Part shown: piece by piece, positions 1 to 8,240 of the stretch
Layout of the letters: the number at the start of each line of letters is the position of its first letter
Position numbering within the stretch: the first letter of the stretch is position 1
The notes under the pieces: model-generated
Database searches by the model: none
The model's input: the letters and a program-made list of their open reading frames with translations, nothing else
Told to the model about the DNA's origin: nothing
Made by a program: the position numbers and the translations under genes
Source: Aquitalea magnusonii
GTDB taxonomy: Bacteria > Pseudomonadota > Gammaproteobacteria > Burkholderiales > Chromobacteriaceae
Assembly (NCBI RefSeq): GCF_003202035.1
Contig: NZ_QJKC01000012.1
Location: 1-64,000, forward strand
DNA length: 64,000 nucleotides
Direction of reading: 5' to 3'

Positions 1-83
1 CCTATCGGTTATTCTGTTTTTTAAAGAGCGGTGCAGGTCGCTGCGTTTCGTTTCCGTCGCTGCGTTGTCTGCTGAGGAGGCGA
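1..83 (-). other. Probable rRNA operon leader (5' end only), reading out of the window
   Basis: Read on the minus strand, the first bases give GCTCTTTAAAAAACAG followed by AATAACCGATAGG. The GCTCTTTAA core matches boxA antitermination elements of rRNA leaders, and the following sequence resembles the stretch upstream of 16S rRNA in Neisseriales-type betaproteobacteria. It lies directly downstream of a strong promoter. No structural rRNA is inside the window, so the identity is inferred from boxA and recall of related leaders. Confidence 0.6.
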
Positions 84-112
84 ACTATACCGCCCTGCCC
101 TACCCTCGTCAA
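84..112 (-). promoter_or_regulatory. Strong sigma-70 promoter, probably of an rRNA operon
   Basis: On the minus strand a -35 TTGACG (112-107) and a -10 TATAGT (89-84) are separated by exactly 17 bases, with a GC-rich discriminator just after. Transcription would start near 77 and run left through the boxA-like leader. The spacing and near-consensus boxes make this one of the best promoters in the window. Confidence 0.75.
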
Positions 113-316
113 CACTTTGTGCGAAGAAATCTGCACATTCCAGCAAAATCCCGGCCCGCCTTGCGCTAAGTAACTGAGCAGCAAGCAACTATGCCGATAG
201 GGTTTTATTACGGCTTTGCTGCAAGTACACCGCAGCGGATGGATAACGGCCTGCGCCCGCCATGAAAACCGGGCGATCTGGCGCAAAAAGCCGGCCTCAT
301 CCGGCACACAGGCAGC
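113..316. other. Non-coding interval between rrn promoter and rnr terminator
   Basis: No convincing gene is seen. Short open frames on both strands lack a ribosome binding site and recognisable protein sequence. The part next to 112 may hold upstream activating sites (UP element or Fis sites) for the rrn promoter, but nothing specific can be assigned. Confidence 0.4.
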
Positions 317-342
317 AAAAAGCCCGGCGGGGCCGGGCTTTT
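317..342 (-). terminator. Rho-independent terminator of rnr
   Basis: A 9-bp stem (AAGCCCGGC / GCCGGGCTT) with a 3-base loop is flanked by A-runs and T-runs on both sides, so it can act in either direction. It sits 33 bases after the rnr stop codon and separates rnr from the leftward rrn promoter. Confidence 0.85.
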
Positions 343-374
343 CTCATCCAATCCTTATCAATACAAGGAGAGGG

Positions 375-3068
375 TCACTCTTCACCTGTCTTTTTGTTAA
401 CCGTACGACGACGGCTACGTGGCGCAGCTGGGACTGCAGCCTCTCCAGTAGCGGCTGGCTTGTTACGCGCACGAGGTGCTGCAGGCGTTGCCGCCGACAC
501 GGCTGGCGGAACGTCTGAAACTGCTGCGGGCTTACGACGCCGCGCAGGTACTGGCTTGGTCACCGCGGCATCTGCGGCAACCGGCAATGGCTGGTGGACG
601 GGTGCCGCAGCTGGTTTACGTCGGCCGCTCGGAGACTTTGGCAACGCAGCCACTGGTGGCGTGACAGGCTGCTCGACGACGGACTCTACCCTCTGACTAA
701 CTGGTTTGCGACGCGCTGCACTGGCGGCGGGCTTTGCCACCTCGGCTGTCGCTGCAGCATGTCTGCCATGACGGTTACGACCATGACCACCCTGCCCAGC
801 CTGTTTGTGATGCTGATTTCCACCACGATGACCATGCTTTTGCTGTTCACGCTTGGCAGGATGAGCAGGAGCGGTGGGGAGCCCGGCTTCCGTCGATTCA
901 CGCACCAGCGCAAAGTCAACCTGGGCACTTTCCAGATTGGCGCTCATGACTTTCACCGTCAGGGTGTCACCCAGACGGTACTGCACTCCGCTCTTCTCTC
1001 CGACAATAGCCTGGATATCCTTGCGGAAGTGGAAGTAGTCCTTGCCCAGTTCGGAAATATGCACCAGACCTTCGGCATACACATTGTCCAGCAGAACGAA
1101 CACGCCAAAGCTGGTCACGGCACTGATCTTGCCCTGGAAGATTTCGCCAATCTTGTCCTGCATATAATAAGTCTTGAGCCAGGACTCGACATCGCGGCTG
1201 GCGTCATCGGCACGTCGCTCGGTCATCGAGCAATGCATGCCAAGTTGCGCCCACTTGCCCGGTTTGTACTTGCTTCCCTGCAATACAGCCTTGATGGAAC
1301 GATGTACCAGCAGGTCGGGGTAGCGCCGGATCGGCGAGGTGAAATGGGTGTAAGCCTCATACGCCAGGCCGAAGTGGCCATTATTGTCCGGCGTATAAAC
1401 CGCTTGCTGCATGGAACGCAGCAGCATGGTCTGCAAGACTGGCGCATCCGGGCGACCGTGAATCTGCTCAGCCAGCTTGGCGTAATCCTTGGCGGACGGC
1501 TTGTCATTGCCACCCAGCGTCAGGCCAACCAGTTGCAGATAATTGCGCAGGTTTTCCAGTTTTTCCGGCGTCGGACCTTCGTGCACGCGATAGAGGCATT
1601 TCTGCTTGCTCTTGAGCAGGAAGTCAGCCGCACACACATTGGCGGAGAGCATGCACTCTTCAATCAGGCGGTGTGCATCGTTGCGAACGACCGGGACAAT
1701 CTTGTCGATCTTGCCCTGCTCGTTGAAGATCATCTGGGTTTCAACCGAGTCAAACTCAATGGCACCACGTTTGGCACGGGCAGCCAGCAAAACCTTGAAC
1801 AGACTGTAAAGGGTCTGGATATTCGGCAGCAGCGCGTTATCGGTACCATGCTGTATCCAGTCCCACACCTGGGTATAAGTGAGGCGCGCCTTGGACAGCA
1901 TCACGGCCGGATAGAACTGGTAGCGCTTGACCTCGCCTTTGCCGTTGATCTGCATGTCACACACCATGCACAGGCGCTCGACATCGGGATTCAGCGAACA
2001 GATGCCATTGGACAGCGCCTCAGGCAACATCGGAATGACACGCCGCGGGAAGTAAACCGAGGTGCCACGCTCCAATGCTTCGCGATCAAGCGCATCGCCA
2101 GGCTGAACATAGTGGCTGACATCGGCAATGGCAACGATCAGACGGAAACCCTTGCCCTGCTTCTCGGCATAGACCGCATCGTCGAAATCGCGCGCGGTTT
2201 CGCCATCAATCGTCACCAACGGCAAATGACGCAGATCGACGCGATCAGCGGTGAGATCTTTTTTGCGGACTTTTTTCGGCGTTGCCTTGGCCTGGGCCAG
2301 TACATCTTCAGGAAATTCATGCGGCAAGGCATGTTTGCGCAAGGCGATTTCGATTTCCATGCCCGGGTCGGCGTAGTTGCCCAACACCTCGACGACCTGG
2401 CCCACCGGCTGACGATAGGCATCCGGATATTGCAGGATTTCCACCATCACCACCTGGCCATGCTTGGCCTCGCCCTGACTGCCTGGCTCGATCAGGATTT
2501 CATGACTGACCCGGCGATCCTCCGGAGTGACAATCCATACGCCGCGTTCAAGGTGAATGCGGCCTACCAGCTTGCTCACGGCATGATCCAGCACTTCGAC
2601 AATCTTGCCTTCCTGCCGGCCACGCCGATCCACGCCGGAGGGGCGCACCAGTACCCGGTCGCCATGCATGGCTTTTTTCATTTCCCGCTCTGGCAGGAAG
2701 ATATCCACGCCAGTGCCCTCTCCTTCATCAGGCAAGCCAAAGCCAAAGCCATCGCGGTGGCCGGAAACCTTGCACTTGATCAGGTCGAGTTTTTCTGCGG
2801 CGCAGATCGCGCCCTTGCGATTGATGATGATCTGGCCCTCACGCTCCATCGCCAGCAGGCGGCGCTCGAAGAAGCCCAGTTCGTTATTCTTGATGGACAA
2901 CATGGTGGCCAGTTCGTCCGGGAACAGCGGCACGCCACTTTCTTCCAGGAGTTTCAGAACAAACTCCCGGCTAGGTAAGGGATTGGAATATTTGAGTTTT
3001 TCTCGTTCCAAGAAAGGATCCTGCTGACGCAGGGATGTATTTTTTTGTTTTTTTGCAGATTGGGCCAT
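375..3068 (-). CDS. rnr: Ribonuclease R (3'-5' exoribonuclease)
   Basis: RNase R degrades structured RNA processively from the 3' end. The protein (897 aa) has an N-terminal winged-helix region (about 20-90), cold-shock OB folds, the RNB catalytic domain with the metal-binding motif ETARDFDDAV, and an S1 domain (KISAVTSFGVFVLLDN). After the S1 domain comes a 163-residue low-complexity tail rich in Arg, Lys, Ala and Pro, with a His/Gly-rich start and recurring RRKPA-like units. It is longer than E. coli RNase R (about 813 aa). The ATG at 3068 has a GAGGG Shine-Dalgarno; an upstream ATG at 3101 in the same frame is less likely because it has no such site. The start codon overlaps the -35 box of the divergent tRNA promoter. 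Confidence 0.95.
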   Translation of the reverse strand: MAQSAKKQKNTSLRQQDPFLEREKLKYSNPLPSREFVLKLLEESGVPLFPDELATMLSIKNNELGFFERRLLAMEREGQIIINRKGAICAAEKLDLIKCKVSGHRDGFGFGLPDEGEGTGVDIFLPEREMKKAMHGDRVLVRPSGVDRRGRQEGKIVEVLDHAVSKLVGRIHLERGVWIVTPEDRRVSHEILIEPGSQGEAKHGQVVMVEILQYPDAYRQPVGQVVEVLGNYADPGMEIEIALRKHALPHEFPEDVLAQAKATPKKVRKKDLTADRVDLRHLPLVTIDGETARDFDDAVYAEKQGKGFRLIVAIADVSHYVQPGDALDREALERGTSVYFPRRVIPMLPEALSNGICSLNPDVERLCMVCDMQINGKGEVKRYQFYPAVMLSKARLTYTQVWDWIQHGTDNALLPNIQTLYSLFKVLLAARAKRGAIEFDSVETQMIFNEQGKIDKIVPVVRNDAHRLIEECMLSANVCAADFLLKSKQKCLYRVHEGPTPEKLENLRNYLQLVGLTLGGNDKPSAKDYAKLAEQIHGRPDAPVLQTMLLRSMQQAVYTPDNNGHFGLAYEAYTHFTSPIRRYPDLLVHRSIKAVLQGSKYKPGKWAQLGMHCSMTERRADDASRDVESWLKTYYMQDKIGEIFQGKISAVTSFGVFVLLDNVYAEGLVHISELGKDYFHFRKDIQAIVGEKSGVQYRLGDTLTVKVMSANLESAQVDFALVRESTEAGLPTAPAHPAKREQQKHGHRGGNQHHKQAGQGGHGRNRHGRHAAATAEVAKPAASAARRKPVSQRVESVVEQPVTPPVAALPKSPSGRRKPAAAPVHQPLPVAADAAVTKPVPARRRKPAAVSDVPPAVSAATPAAPRARNKPAATGEAAVPAAPRSRRRTVNKKTGEE

Positions 3069-3095
3069 TGACACCCTCAGAAACTTGTTTATAAT
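3068..3095 (+). promoter_or_regulatory. Consensus sigma-70 promoter of the tRNA-Leu array
   Basis: TTGACA (3068-3073) and TATAAT (3090-3095) are both perfect consensus hexamers with a 16-base spacer. Transcription would begin near 3102, about 43 bases before the first tRNA. The -35 box touches the first base of the rnr start codon on the opposite strand. Confidence 0.85.
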
Positions 3096-3144
3096 TCGCA
3101 TCTCGTTGCAGCACTACAGCAACAGAATGATACAGCAAAGCAGT

Positions 3145-3231
3145 GCCCAGGTGGCGGAATTGGTAGACGCACTAGGTTCAGGTCCTAGCGCCCGCAAGGG
3201 TGTGGAAGTTCGAGTCTTCTCTTGGGCACCA
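3145..3231 (+). tRNA. tRNA-Leu (anticodon CAG), copy 1
   Basis: The 87-base gene has a 7-bp acceptor stem (GCCCAGG with CTTGGGC), an encoded CCA end, a class II variable arm, and the anticodon stem-loop CTAGG-TTCAGGT-CCTAG. The loop places CAG at positions 34-36, reading the leucine codon CUG, which is heavily used in this GC-rich genome. It is identical to the two copies that follow. Confidence 0.97.
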
Positions 3232-3281
3232 TTCAGCTGTATTATATAGTCTTATTGCTGTTGCAATGAAAAATTTGGTTT

Positions 3282-3368
3282 GCCCAGGTGGCGGAATTGG
3301 TAGACGCACTAGGTTCAGGTCCTAGCGCCCGCAAGGGTGTGGAAGTTCGAGTCTTCTCTTGGGCACCA
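3282..3368 (+). tRNA. tRNA-Leu (anticodon CAG), copy 2
   Basis: Identical over 87 bases to copy 1, including the encoded CCA. It follows copy 1 after a 50-base AT-rich spacer and is presumably processed from the same primary transcript, because no terminator lies between them. Confidence 0.97.
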
Positions 3369-3424
3369 ACGATTTTTTAAGGTCGGATGTATAACGCCGG
3401 CTTGCAGTACCGACAATTTGCTTT

Positions 3425-3511
3425 GCCCAGGTGGCGGAATTGGTAGACGCACTAGGTTCAGGTCCTAGCGCCCGCAAGGGTGTGGAAGTTCGAGTCTTCT
3501 CTTGGGCACCA
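3425..3511 (+). tRNA. tRNA-Leu (anticodon CAG), copy 3
   Basis: Third identical 87-base copy, 56 bases after copy 2 and followed at once by a strong terminator, so it ends the tRNA transcription unit. The spacers between copies differ in sequence while the genes are identical. Confidence 0.97.
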
Positions 3512-3514
3512 ATC

Positions 3515-3548
3515 AAAAAGCCGTTGATCTCTGATCAACGGCTTTTTT
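3515..3548 (+). terminator. Bidirectional terminator after the tRNA array
   Basis: An 11-bp stem (AGCCGTTGATC / GATCAACGGCT) is preceded by an A-run and followed by six Ts. It ends the tRNA transcript on the plus strand and can also stop the MFS transporter transcript arriving on the minus strand. Confidence 0.9.
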
Positions 3549-3604
3549 CATTGCCTTGCAGCTGCAGCCCTCCCCTCTGAGCGACTGCCCTCCCGCCCCA
3601 GCCA

Positions 3605-5020
3605 TCAGCGCGTCGTGGAATCATCCCTTGATGCCCCGGCCAGTTCAGCACCGGATCTGGCATCCAGTGCCACAAAGAAAAACACCGAGCACAAAGTCAG
3701 CAAGCCCATCACCAGGAAAGACCAGGCGAAATCGCTGCTGAGCAGGGTGTCATGCCCCTGCAAGGTGGTGACCAGTTGCAACGTCATTGCCGCCACGGTT
3801 ACGCCAAAGCCGGCAGCCAACTGTTGGGCCACGCTGGACAGGCTGGTGGCATGGCTCATGCGGCTTTGTTCCACGTCGGCAAATGCGATGGCATTCAGGC
3901 TGGTAAATTGCAGGGAGCGGGAAAATCCGCCCAGCACAAACACCGCCAGCATCAGCACATGCGGCGTATCGACCCGGAACAGACCATACACCGCCATCGA
4001 CAACGCCACCAGCACGGCATTCCAGCTCAGCACCTTCTTGAAACCAAAGCGCTCCAGCACCTTGGCCACAATGGTTTTCATGAAGATGGCACCAATGGCG
4101 GTGGAGCAGGTCAGCATGCCGGATTCGAATGGCGTATAGCCAAAACCAAGCTGCAACATCAGGGGCAGCAGGAATGGCGTGGCACCGACGCCCATCCGGA
4201 TGAGAAAGCCGCCCATCACACTGGCGTGAAAAGTAGGCAAGCGCAACAAAGACAAGTCCAGCAATGGGTCAGCCACACGCCGGTAATGCCACAGATAGGC
4301 TAGCAACAGCAAGGCGCCGAGCACGCTGACCGCCAGCGACAGTTGCAACGACAACATGTGCTTGCCTTCGGTTGCCAGGCCCAGCATCAACATGGACAAG
4401 CCGATACCGGTCAGGGCGAAGCCTGTCTTGTCCAGCGGGGGCAAATGCTCTTCTTTCAGGTTCTCGATATAACGCCCCGCCAACACCATGCCGAGAATCC
4501 CAATCGGAATGTTGATGAAGAAGATCCAGCGCCAATGGAAGTAGGTCGTGATGAAACCACCCAGCGGCGGCCCGATCACCGGGCCGAGCAAGGCCGGAAT
4601 GGTGAGGTAGCTCAGGGCTTTGACCAGCTCCTCCTTGCGGGTGGTACGCAGGATGACCAGCCGTCCCACCGGCACCATCATGGCCCCGCCCATGCCCTGT
4701 ATGAAGCGCGCCAGCACAAAGCCGGCCAGCGAGCCACTGAAACCGCACAGGACCGAACCCAGGATGAAAACAGCAATGGCCGAGCGGAATATCCGTCTGG
4801 CGCCAAAACGGTCTGCCATCCAGCCACTGACCGGGATGAATACCGCCAGACTGACCAGATAGGAGGTCAGCGCCAGTTTGAGGGCAACCGGATCGACCAG
4901 CAAATCGCGGGCAATCGCCGGCAAGGAGGTTGCGATCACGGTCGCGTCCATGTTTTCCATGAACAGGGCGGTGGCAATGATAAGCGGCGTGAGCATGCCG
5001 CTGGCCAGTTTCAACTGCAT
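3605..5020 (-). CDS. MFS drug exporter, DHA2/EmrB type (MdtD-like)
   Basis: Integral inner-membrane proton-coupled exporter of the major facilitator superfamily. About 14 hydrophobic segments run through the 471 residues, starting with the DHA2 signature MENMDATVIATSLPAIA. It also carries the loop-2 motif GWMADRFGARR and motif C-like GPVIGPPLGGF. Length and sequence resemble E. coli MdtD. The frame stays open to a TTG at 5035, but the ATG at 5020 is preferred; neither has a clear Shine-Dalgarno. It stands alone between two terminators. The substrate cannot be told from sequence. Confidence 0.85.
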   Translation of the reverse strand: MQLKLASGMLTPLIIATALFMENMDATVIATSLPAIARDLLVDPVALKLALTSYLVSLAVFIPVSGWMADRFGARRIFRSAIAVFILGSVLCGFSGSLAGFVLARFIQGMGGAMMVPVGRLVILRTTRKEELVKALSYLTIPALLGPVIGPPLGGFITTYFHWRWIFFINIPIGILGMVLAGRYIENLKEEHLPPLDKTGFALTGIGLSMLMLGLATEGKHMLSLQLSLAVSVLGALLLLAYLWHYRRVADPLLDLSLLRLPTFHASVMGGFLIRMGVGATPFLLPLMLQLGFGYTPFESGMLTCSTAIGAIFMKTIVAKVLERFGFKKVLSWNAVLVALSMAVYGLFRVDTPHVLMLAVFVLGGFSRSLQFTSLNAIAFADVEQSRMSHATSLSSVAQQLAAGFGVTVAAMTLQLVTTLQGHDTLLSSDFAWSFLVMGLLTLCSVFFFVALDARSGAELAGASRDDSTTR

Positions 5021-5125
5021 GGTATCGTTCTGCAAAAATGTATGCGTTCAGTCTAGCAGCTTGACCCATGCGGCCGGAACGGAGGCGAAGAAGAAGTGTT
5101 AGCAGTTGTGAAAAGGTAGTGCAGG

Positions 5126-5151
5126 AAAAGGCAGCCCACGGGCTGCCTTTT
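5126..5151 (-). terminator. Terminator after the phosphoesterase gene
   Basis: A stem AAAAGGCAGCCC / GGGCTGCCTTTT with a 2-base loop lies 27 bases past the stop codon of the minus-strand phosphoesterase, with Ts following on that strand. It separates that gene from the MFS exporter. Confidence 0.8.
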
Positions 5152-5177
5152 GCATTGGGCACTCGCTACGGCAAGGC

Positions 5178-6794
5178 TTAATGCGCGCCCAGCTCCAGCG
5201 CATTGCTCAAGTCACCCATGACGGCTTCGCCATTAGCCTGCAAGGCAGTATCACGCTCGATAACGCCGGGCAGTGCCGGCAAGTCGAAGCGCCGGCTGAT
5301 GAAACGCAGGATGGAAGCCGTGTCGTATTGGGTGTGGTCGACATAGCCTTTGCGGGCATAGGGCGAAATGATGATGGCCGGGATGCGGCTGCCCGGCCCC
5401 CAGCGATCACCTTTGGGGACTGGGGCATGGTCATAAATGCCGCCATTTTCATCGTAAGTGACCACGATCAGCATGTTTTTCCACTGTGGGCTCTGTTGCA
5501 GCTTGCCAATCAGTTGGGCAATGTGCGCGTCACCATCGGCCACGCTGGCATAGCCAGCATGCTGGTTAAGATTGCCCTGCGGCTTGTAGAAGGCCACGGC
5601 CGGCAGCCTGCCGGCCTGGGCATCACGCAGGAAGTCCGCATCGAAATCCTTCAGATGCGCCTGACGGTAAGCCTGCCGGGTCAGCGGATCAAAGGCGGCA
5701 TAGTAGTTGAAAGGCTGGTGATGGGCCTGGAAATTCGGCTGTCCACCGTTGTAGATATTGCTGCGCTGGGCCAGCGAAGCATTCCAGCCGCCGGCATACC
5801 ACGCCCAGCTGATGCCCTTGGCCGTCAGACGATCACCAATGGTGACTGCAGTCTGCGCGGGCAAGGTGGTGGCTTTGGTGGTATCGGCATACTGGCTTGG
5901 ACCCTTGGCTCCCGGCGCATTACCGCTGGGCTGGTACAAGGGTTGCATGGTATTGACGGCATAGAACATGCCCTGACTATCCTTGGGCGTCAGATTGCTG
6001 TCGTTCTTGTAGGTCGGCTTGCCATCCAGTACCGAAGCCTTGGCACCGGCGGCAGGCGTCAGCCGTACAAACTGTCCCCTGGCATCGGTGTCGATGGCAG
6101 AAATCGAATCCTTGGCTGGAGAATCGGCCGCATCGGCATTGGGATAGCTTGGCGCACAGGCGCAGATCAGATACTGGTGATTCAGAAAGGAGCCGCCAAA
6201 TGCGCCCATGAAGAAGTTGTCTGCAAGGGTGTACTGGCGTGCCAGCTGCCACAATGCCATCTTGCTGCCGTCGTAGTAGCCCATGCTCAGGCCACCCGCG
6301 TCGGAATAAGCAGCAAACTTGTCATTCTTGCCGCCATTGATCTGCATCTGGTTGTTATAGAAGCGATGCACCAGATCGCGGGTTACCACATCCTGCCCGA
6401 CCTGCACGCCGCTGCCGTTTACCCCTGCCGGATCATCAATGCGGAATGGCTTGTTGGGCCAGCCCATGGTTTGTGCCTGGCTGAGGGTGACACGCTGGCC
6501 GGCAGCAGTCAGGCCATTCCAGGTTGGCGGCAATACCGGCAAAACCGAGCCATCAAAATCCTTCTGTGGGACATAGCTGCCGCGTGCCGAAGGATTGACG
6601 CCCGGTATGCCGTTGGCACCCGGATACAGGCCATACAGATTATCAAAGGCACGGTTCTCGGCAAAAATCACCACAACATTCTGAATGACATCCAGCGAGC
6701 CGCTGGTGACCGGAGCCTGCGGCATATTGCTGGCACAGCCGGCAAGAGCTGCCGTCAGCGCCAGGGAAAGCAAAGCGGGTTTGCAGTTGTGCAT
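5178..6794 (-). CDS. Phosphoesterase lipoprotein, AcpA / phospholipase C family
   Basis: A 538-aa hydrolase of the phosphoesterase superfamily (Pfam PF04185), which includes acid phosphatase AcpA and bacterial phospholipases C. The N-terminus is a lipoprotein signal with lipobox LAGC (Cys20), so it should be membrane-anchored outside the cytoplasm. Family marks include ENRAFDNLYGLYPGANG near residue 46, NHQYLICACAPSYP near 205, and VVTYDENGGIYDHAP near 445, which carries the metal-binding Asp/Glu/His residues. It faces the cytochrome peroxidase gene across a 190-base divergent region. Whether it acts on phospholipids or phosphomonoesters cannot be decided here. Confidence 0.85.
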   Translation of the reverse strand: MHNCKPALLSLALTAALAGCASNMPQAPVTSGSLDVIQNVVVIFAENRAFDNLYGLYPGANGIPGVNPSARGSYVPQKDFDGSVLPVLPPTWNGLTAAGQRVTLSQAQTMGWPNKPFRIDDPAGVNGSGVQVGQDVVTRDLVHRFYNNQMQINGGKNDKFAAYSDAGGLSMGYYDGSKMALWQLARQYTLADNFFMGAFGGSFLNHQYLICACAPSYPNADAADSPAKDSISAIDTDARGQFVRLTPAAGAKASVLDGKPTYKNDSNLTPKDSQGMFYAVNTMQPLYQPSGNAPGAKGPSQYADTTKATTLPAQTAVTIGDRLTAKGISWAWYAGGWNASLAQRSNIYNGGQPNFQAHHQPFNYYAAFDPLTRQAYRQAHLKDFDADFLRDAQAGRLPAVAFYKPQGNLNQHAGYASVADGDAHIAQLIGKLQQSPQWKNMLIVVTYDENGGIYDHAPVPKGDRWGPGSRIPAIIISPYARKGYVDHTQYDTASILRFISRRFDLPALPGVIERDTALQANGEAVMGDLSNALELGAH

Positions 6795-6985
6795 GAGAGT
6801 GTCCTTGTGCGGGTTCGGATGATTGTGCCGGCAGCGTGTTGCACGCGTATGATGGACGAATTAGACGGCCAAACCCGGACACAAGCAAGGTGGTGCAGCC
6901 CTGCCCCTAAGACCTGCCGTTGCGTCATCAAGGGGAGATAAAACTGGCGTATGCTGCTGCCGATTCAACCTGACTGCTCTCGACC

Positions 6986-8230
6986 ATGTCGTCTTGCCCT
7001 CCCCACCCGTCAGCTTTGCGCATGTTTCTGTCGTGGCTGAGCTTGCTCTTGCTGCTGAGCGCTTGCCACCAGACAGCAGCGCCCGTGCCGGCCCTTTATG
7101 CGGACAGCCATCCACTACCGGCGCAACAACTGGCCGCGCTGGGGCGGCAATTATTCCATGAGACGGCGTTGTCAGCGTCCGGCAAACAATCCTGTGCCAG
7201 CTGCCACAGTCCGGCTCATGCTTATGGTCCACCAGATGGCAAGCCTGCCCAGTTCGGCGGGGTGGATGGCCGTCAGCAGGGCAACCGCGCCGTGCCATCC
7301 CTGCGCTATCTGCAAAACGTGCCGCCATTCAGCGAGCATTTCCGCGATAACGATGGCAATGACAGCGAAGATGCCGGCCCGACAGGAGGTTTTACCTGGG
7401 ATGGTCTTGCCGCCAGCCTGCATGAACAGGCCAGGCTGCCCTTGCTGGCCGCCAATGAAATGGCCAATCGCAGCCCGGAGCAAGTGATTGCGCAACTGCA
7501 GGCCAGCCAGAGTGCCGGCTCGTTTGCAGCCTTGTTTGGCCGTGACATTTTTCAGGACAAGCAGGTGGCATTCAGCAAACTGGTACTGGCGCTAGAGGTG
7601 TTCCAGCAAACTCCGGCCGAGTTTTATCCCTATAGCAGCAAATACGATGCCTGGCTGCGCGGGGAGGCCGCGCTGAGCAAGCTGGAATTACGCGGCCTGC
7701 AGGTCTTTAACGATCCGGCCAAGGGGAATTGTGCGGCCTGTCATCTCAGCCAGCGGCAGCCTGACGGGGCTTTTCCCGCCTTCAGTGATTTCGGGCTGAT
7801 CGCACTGGGCGTGCCACGCAACAGGGAATTGGCCGTCAATCGTGATCCTGCTTATTTTGACATGGGCTTGTGCGGGCCACTGCGGCAGGACATGCATCGT
7901 GACGAGTATTGCGGGCTGTTCCGTACGCCTTCGCTGCGCAATGTCGCCAGCCGCAAGGTATTTTTCCACAATGGCATATTCCATGATTTACGCCAGGTAC
8001 TGGAGTTTTACGCCAGCCGCGATAGCGATCCGGCCAAATGGTATGGACATGGACAAGCAGGCCAGCGCTTCGATGACCTGCCCAGCCCTTATCACGGCAA
8101 TATCAATCAGGAAGCTCCCTTTGGCGGCAAGCCAGGCTCACGGGCAGCATTCAATGCCCGTGATATAGATGCCATGCTGGCTTTTCTGCAGACGCTGACC
8201 GATGCGGATGTGCTACCGGCCAGCAGATGA
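6986..8230 (+). CDS. Di-haem cytochrome c peroxidase / MauG family lipoprotein
   Basis: Predicted exported di-haem protein of 414 aa that would reduce H2O2 with electrons from c-type cytochromes. Two haem c sites are seen, CASCH at 70-74 and CAACH at 249-253, as in bacterial cytochrome c peroxidases and MauG. The N-terminus is a signal ending in LLSAC (Cys27), a likely lipobox. The start at 6986 is chosen for length; an in-frame ATG at 7022 would give a more compact signal peptide and is a real alternative. It converges on the UPF0303 gene. MauG-type paralogues may oxidise other substrates. Confidence 0.85.
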   Translation: MSSCPPHPSALRMFLSWLSLLLLLSACHQTAAPVPALYADSHPLPAQQLAALGRQLFHETALSASGKQSCASCHSPAHAYGPPDGKPAQFGGVDGRQQGNRAVPSLRYLQNVPPFSEHFRDNDGNDSEDAGPTGGFTWDGLAASLHEQARLPLLAANEMANRSPEQVIAQLQASQSAGSFAALFGRDIFQDKQVAFSKLVLALEVFQQTPAEFYPYSSKYDAWLRGEAALSKLELRGLQVFNDPAKGNCAACHLSQRQPDGAFPAFSDFGLIALGVPRNRELAVNRDPAYFDMGLCGPLRQDMHRDEYCGLFRTPSLRNVASRKVFFHNGIFHDLRQVLEFYASRDSDPAKWYGHGQAGQRFDDLPSPYHGNINQEAPFGGKPGSRAAFNARDIDAMLAFLQTLTDADVLPASR

Positions 8231-8240
8231 GGCGCAAAAG

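Noticed and set aside
594-2978. A 794-codon open frame on the plus strand across rnr
   Set aside because: It is antisense to RNase R, whose domains are unmistakable. Its translation has no family features, and long antisense frames are expected from the GC-rich codon bias.
3145-3511. Regular repeats with unique spacers, CRISPR-like at first sight
   Set aside because: The repeats are 87-base tRNA-Leu genes with full cloverleaf features, far too long for CRISPR repeats.
5181-6941. A 586-codon plus-strand frame opposite the phosphoesterase
   Set aside because: Shadow of the real minus-strand gene; no ribosome binding site and no recognisable protein.
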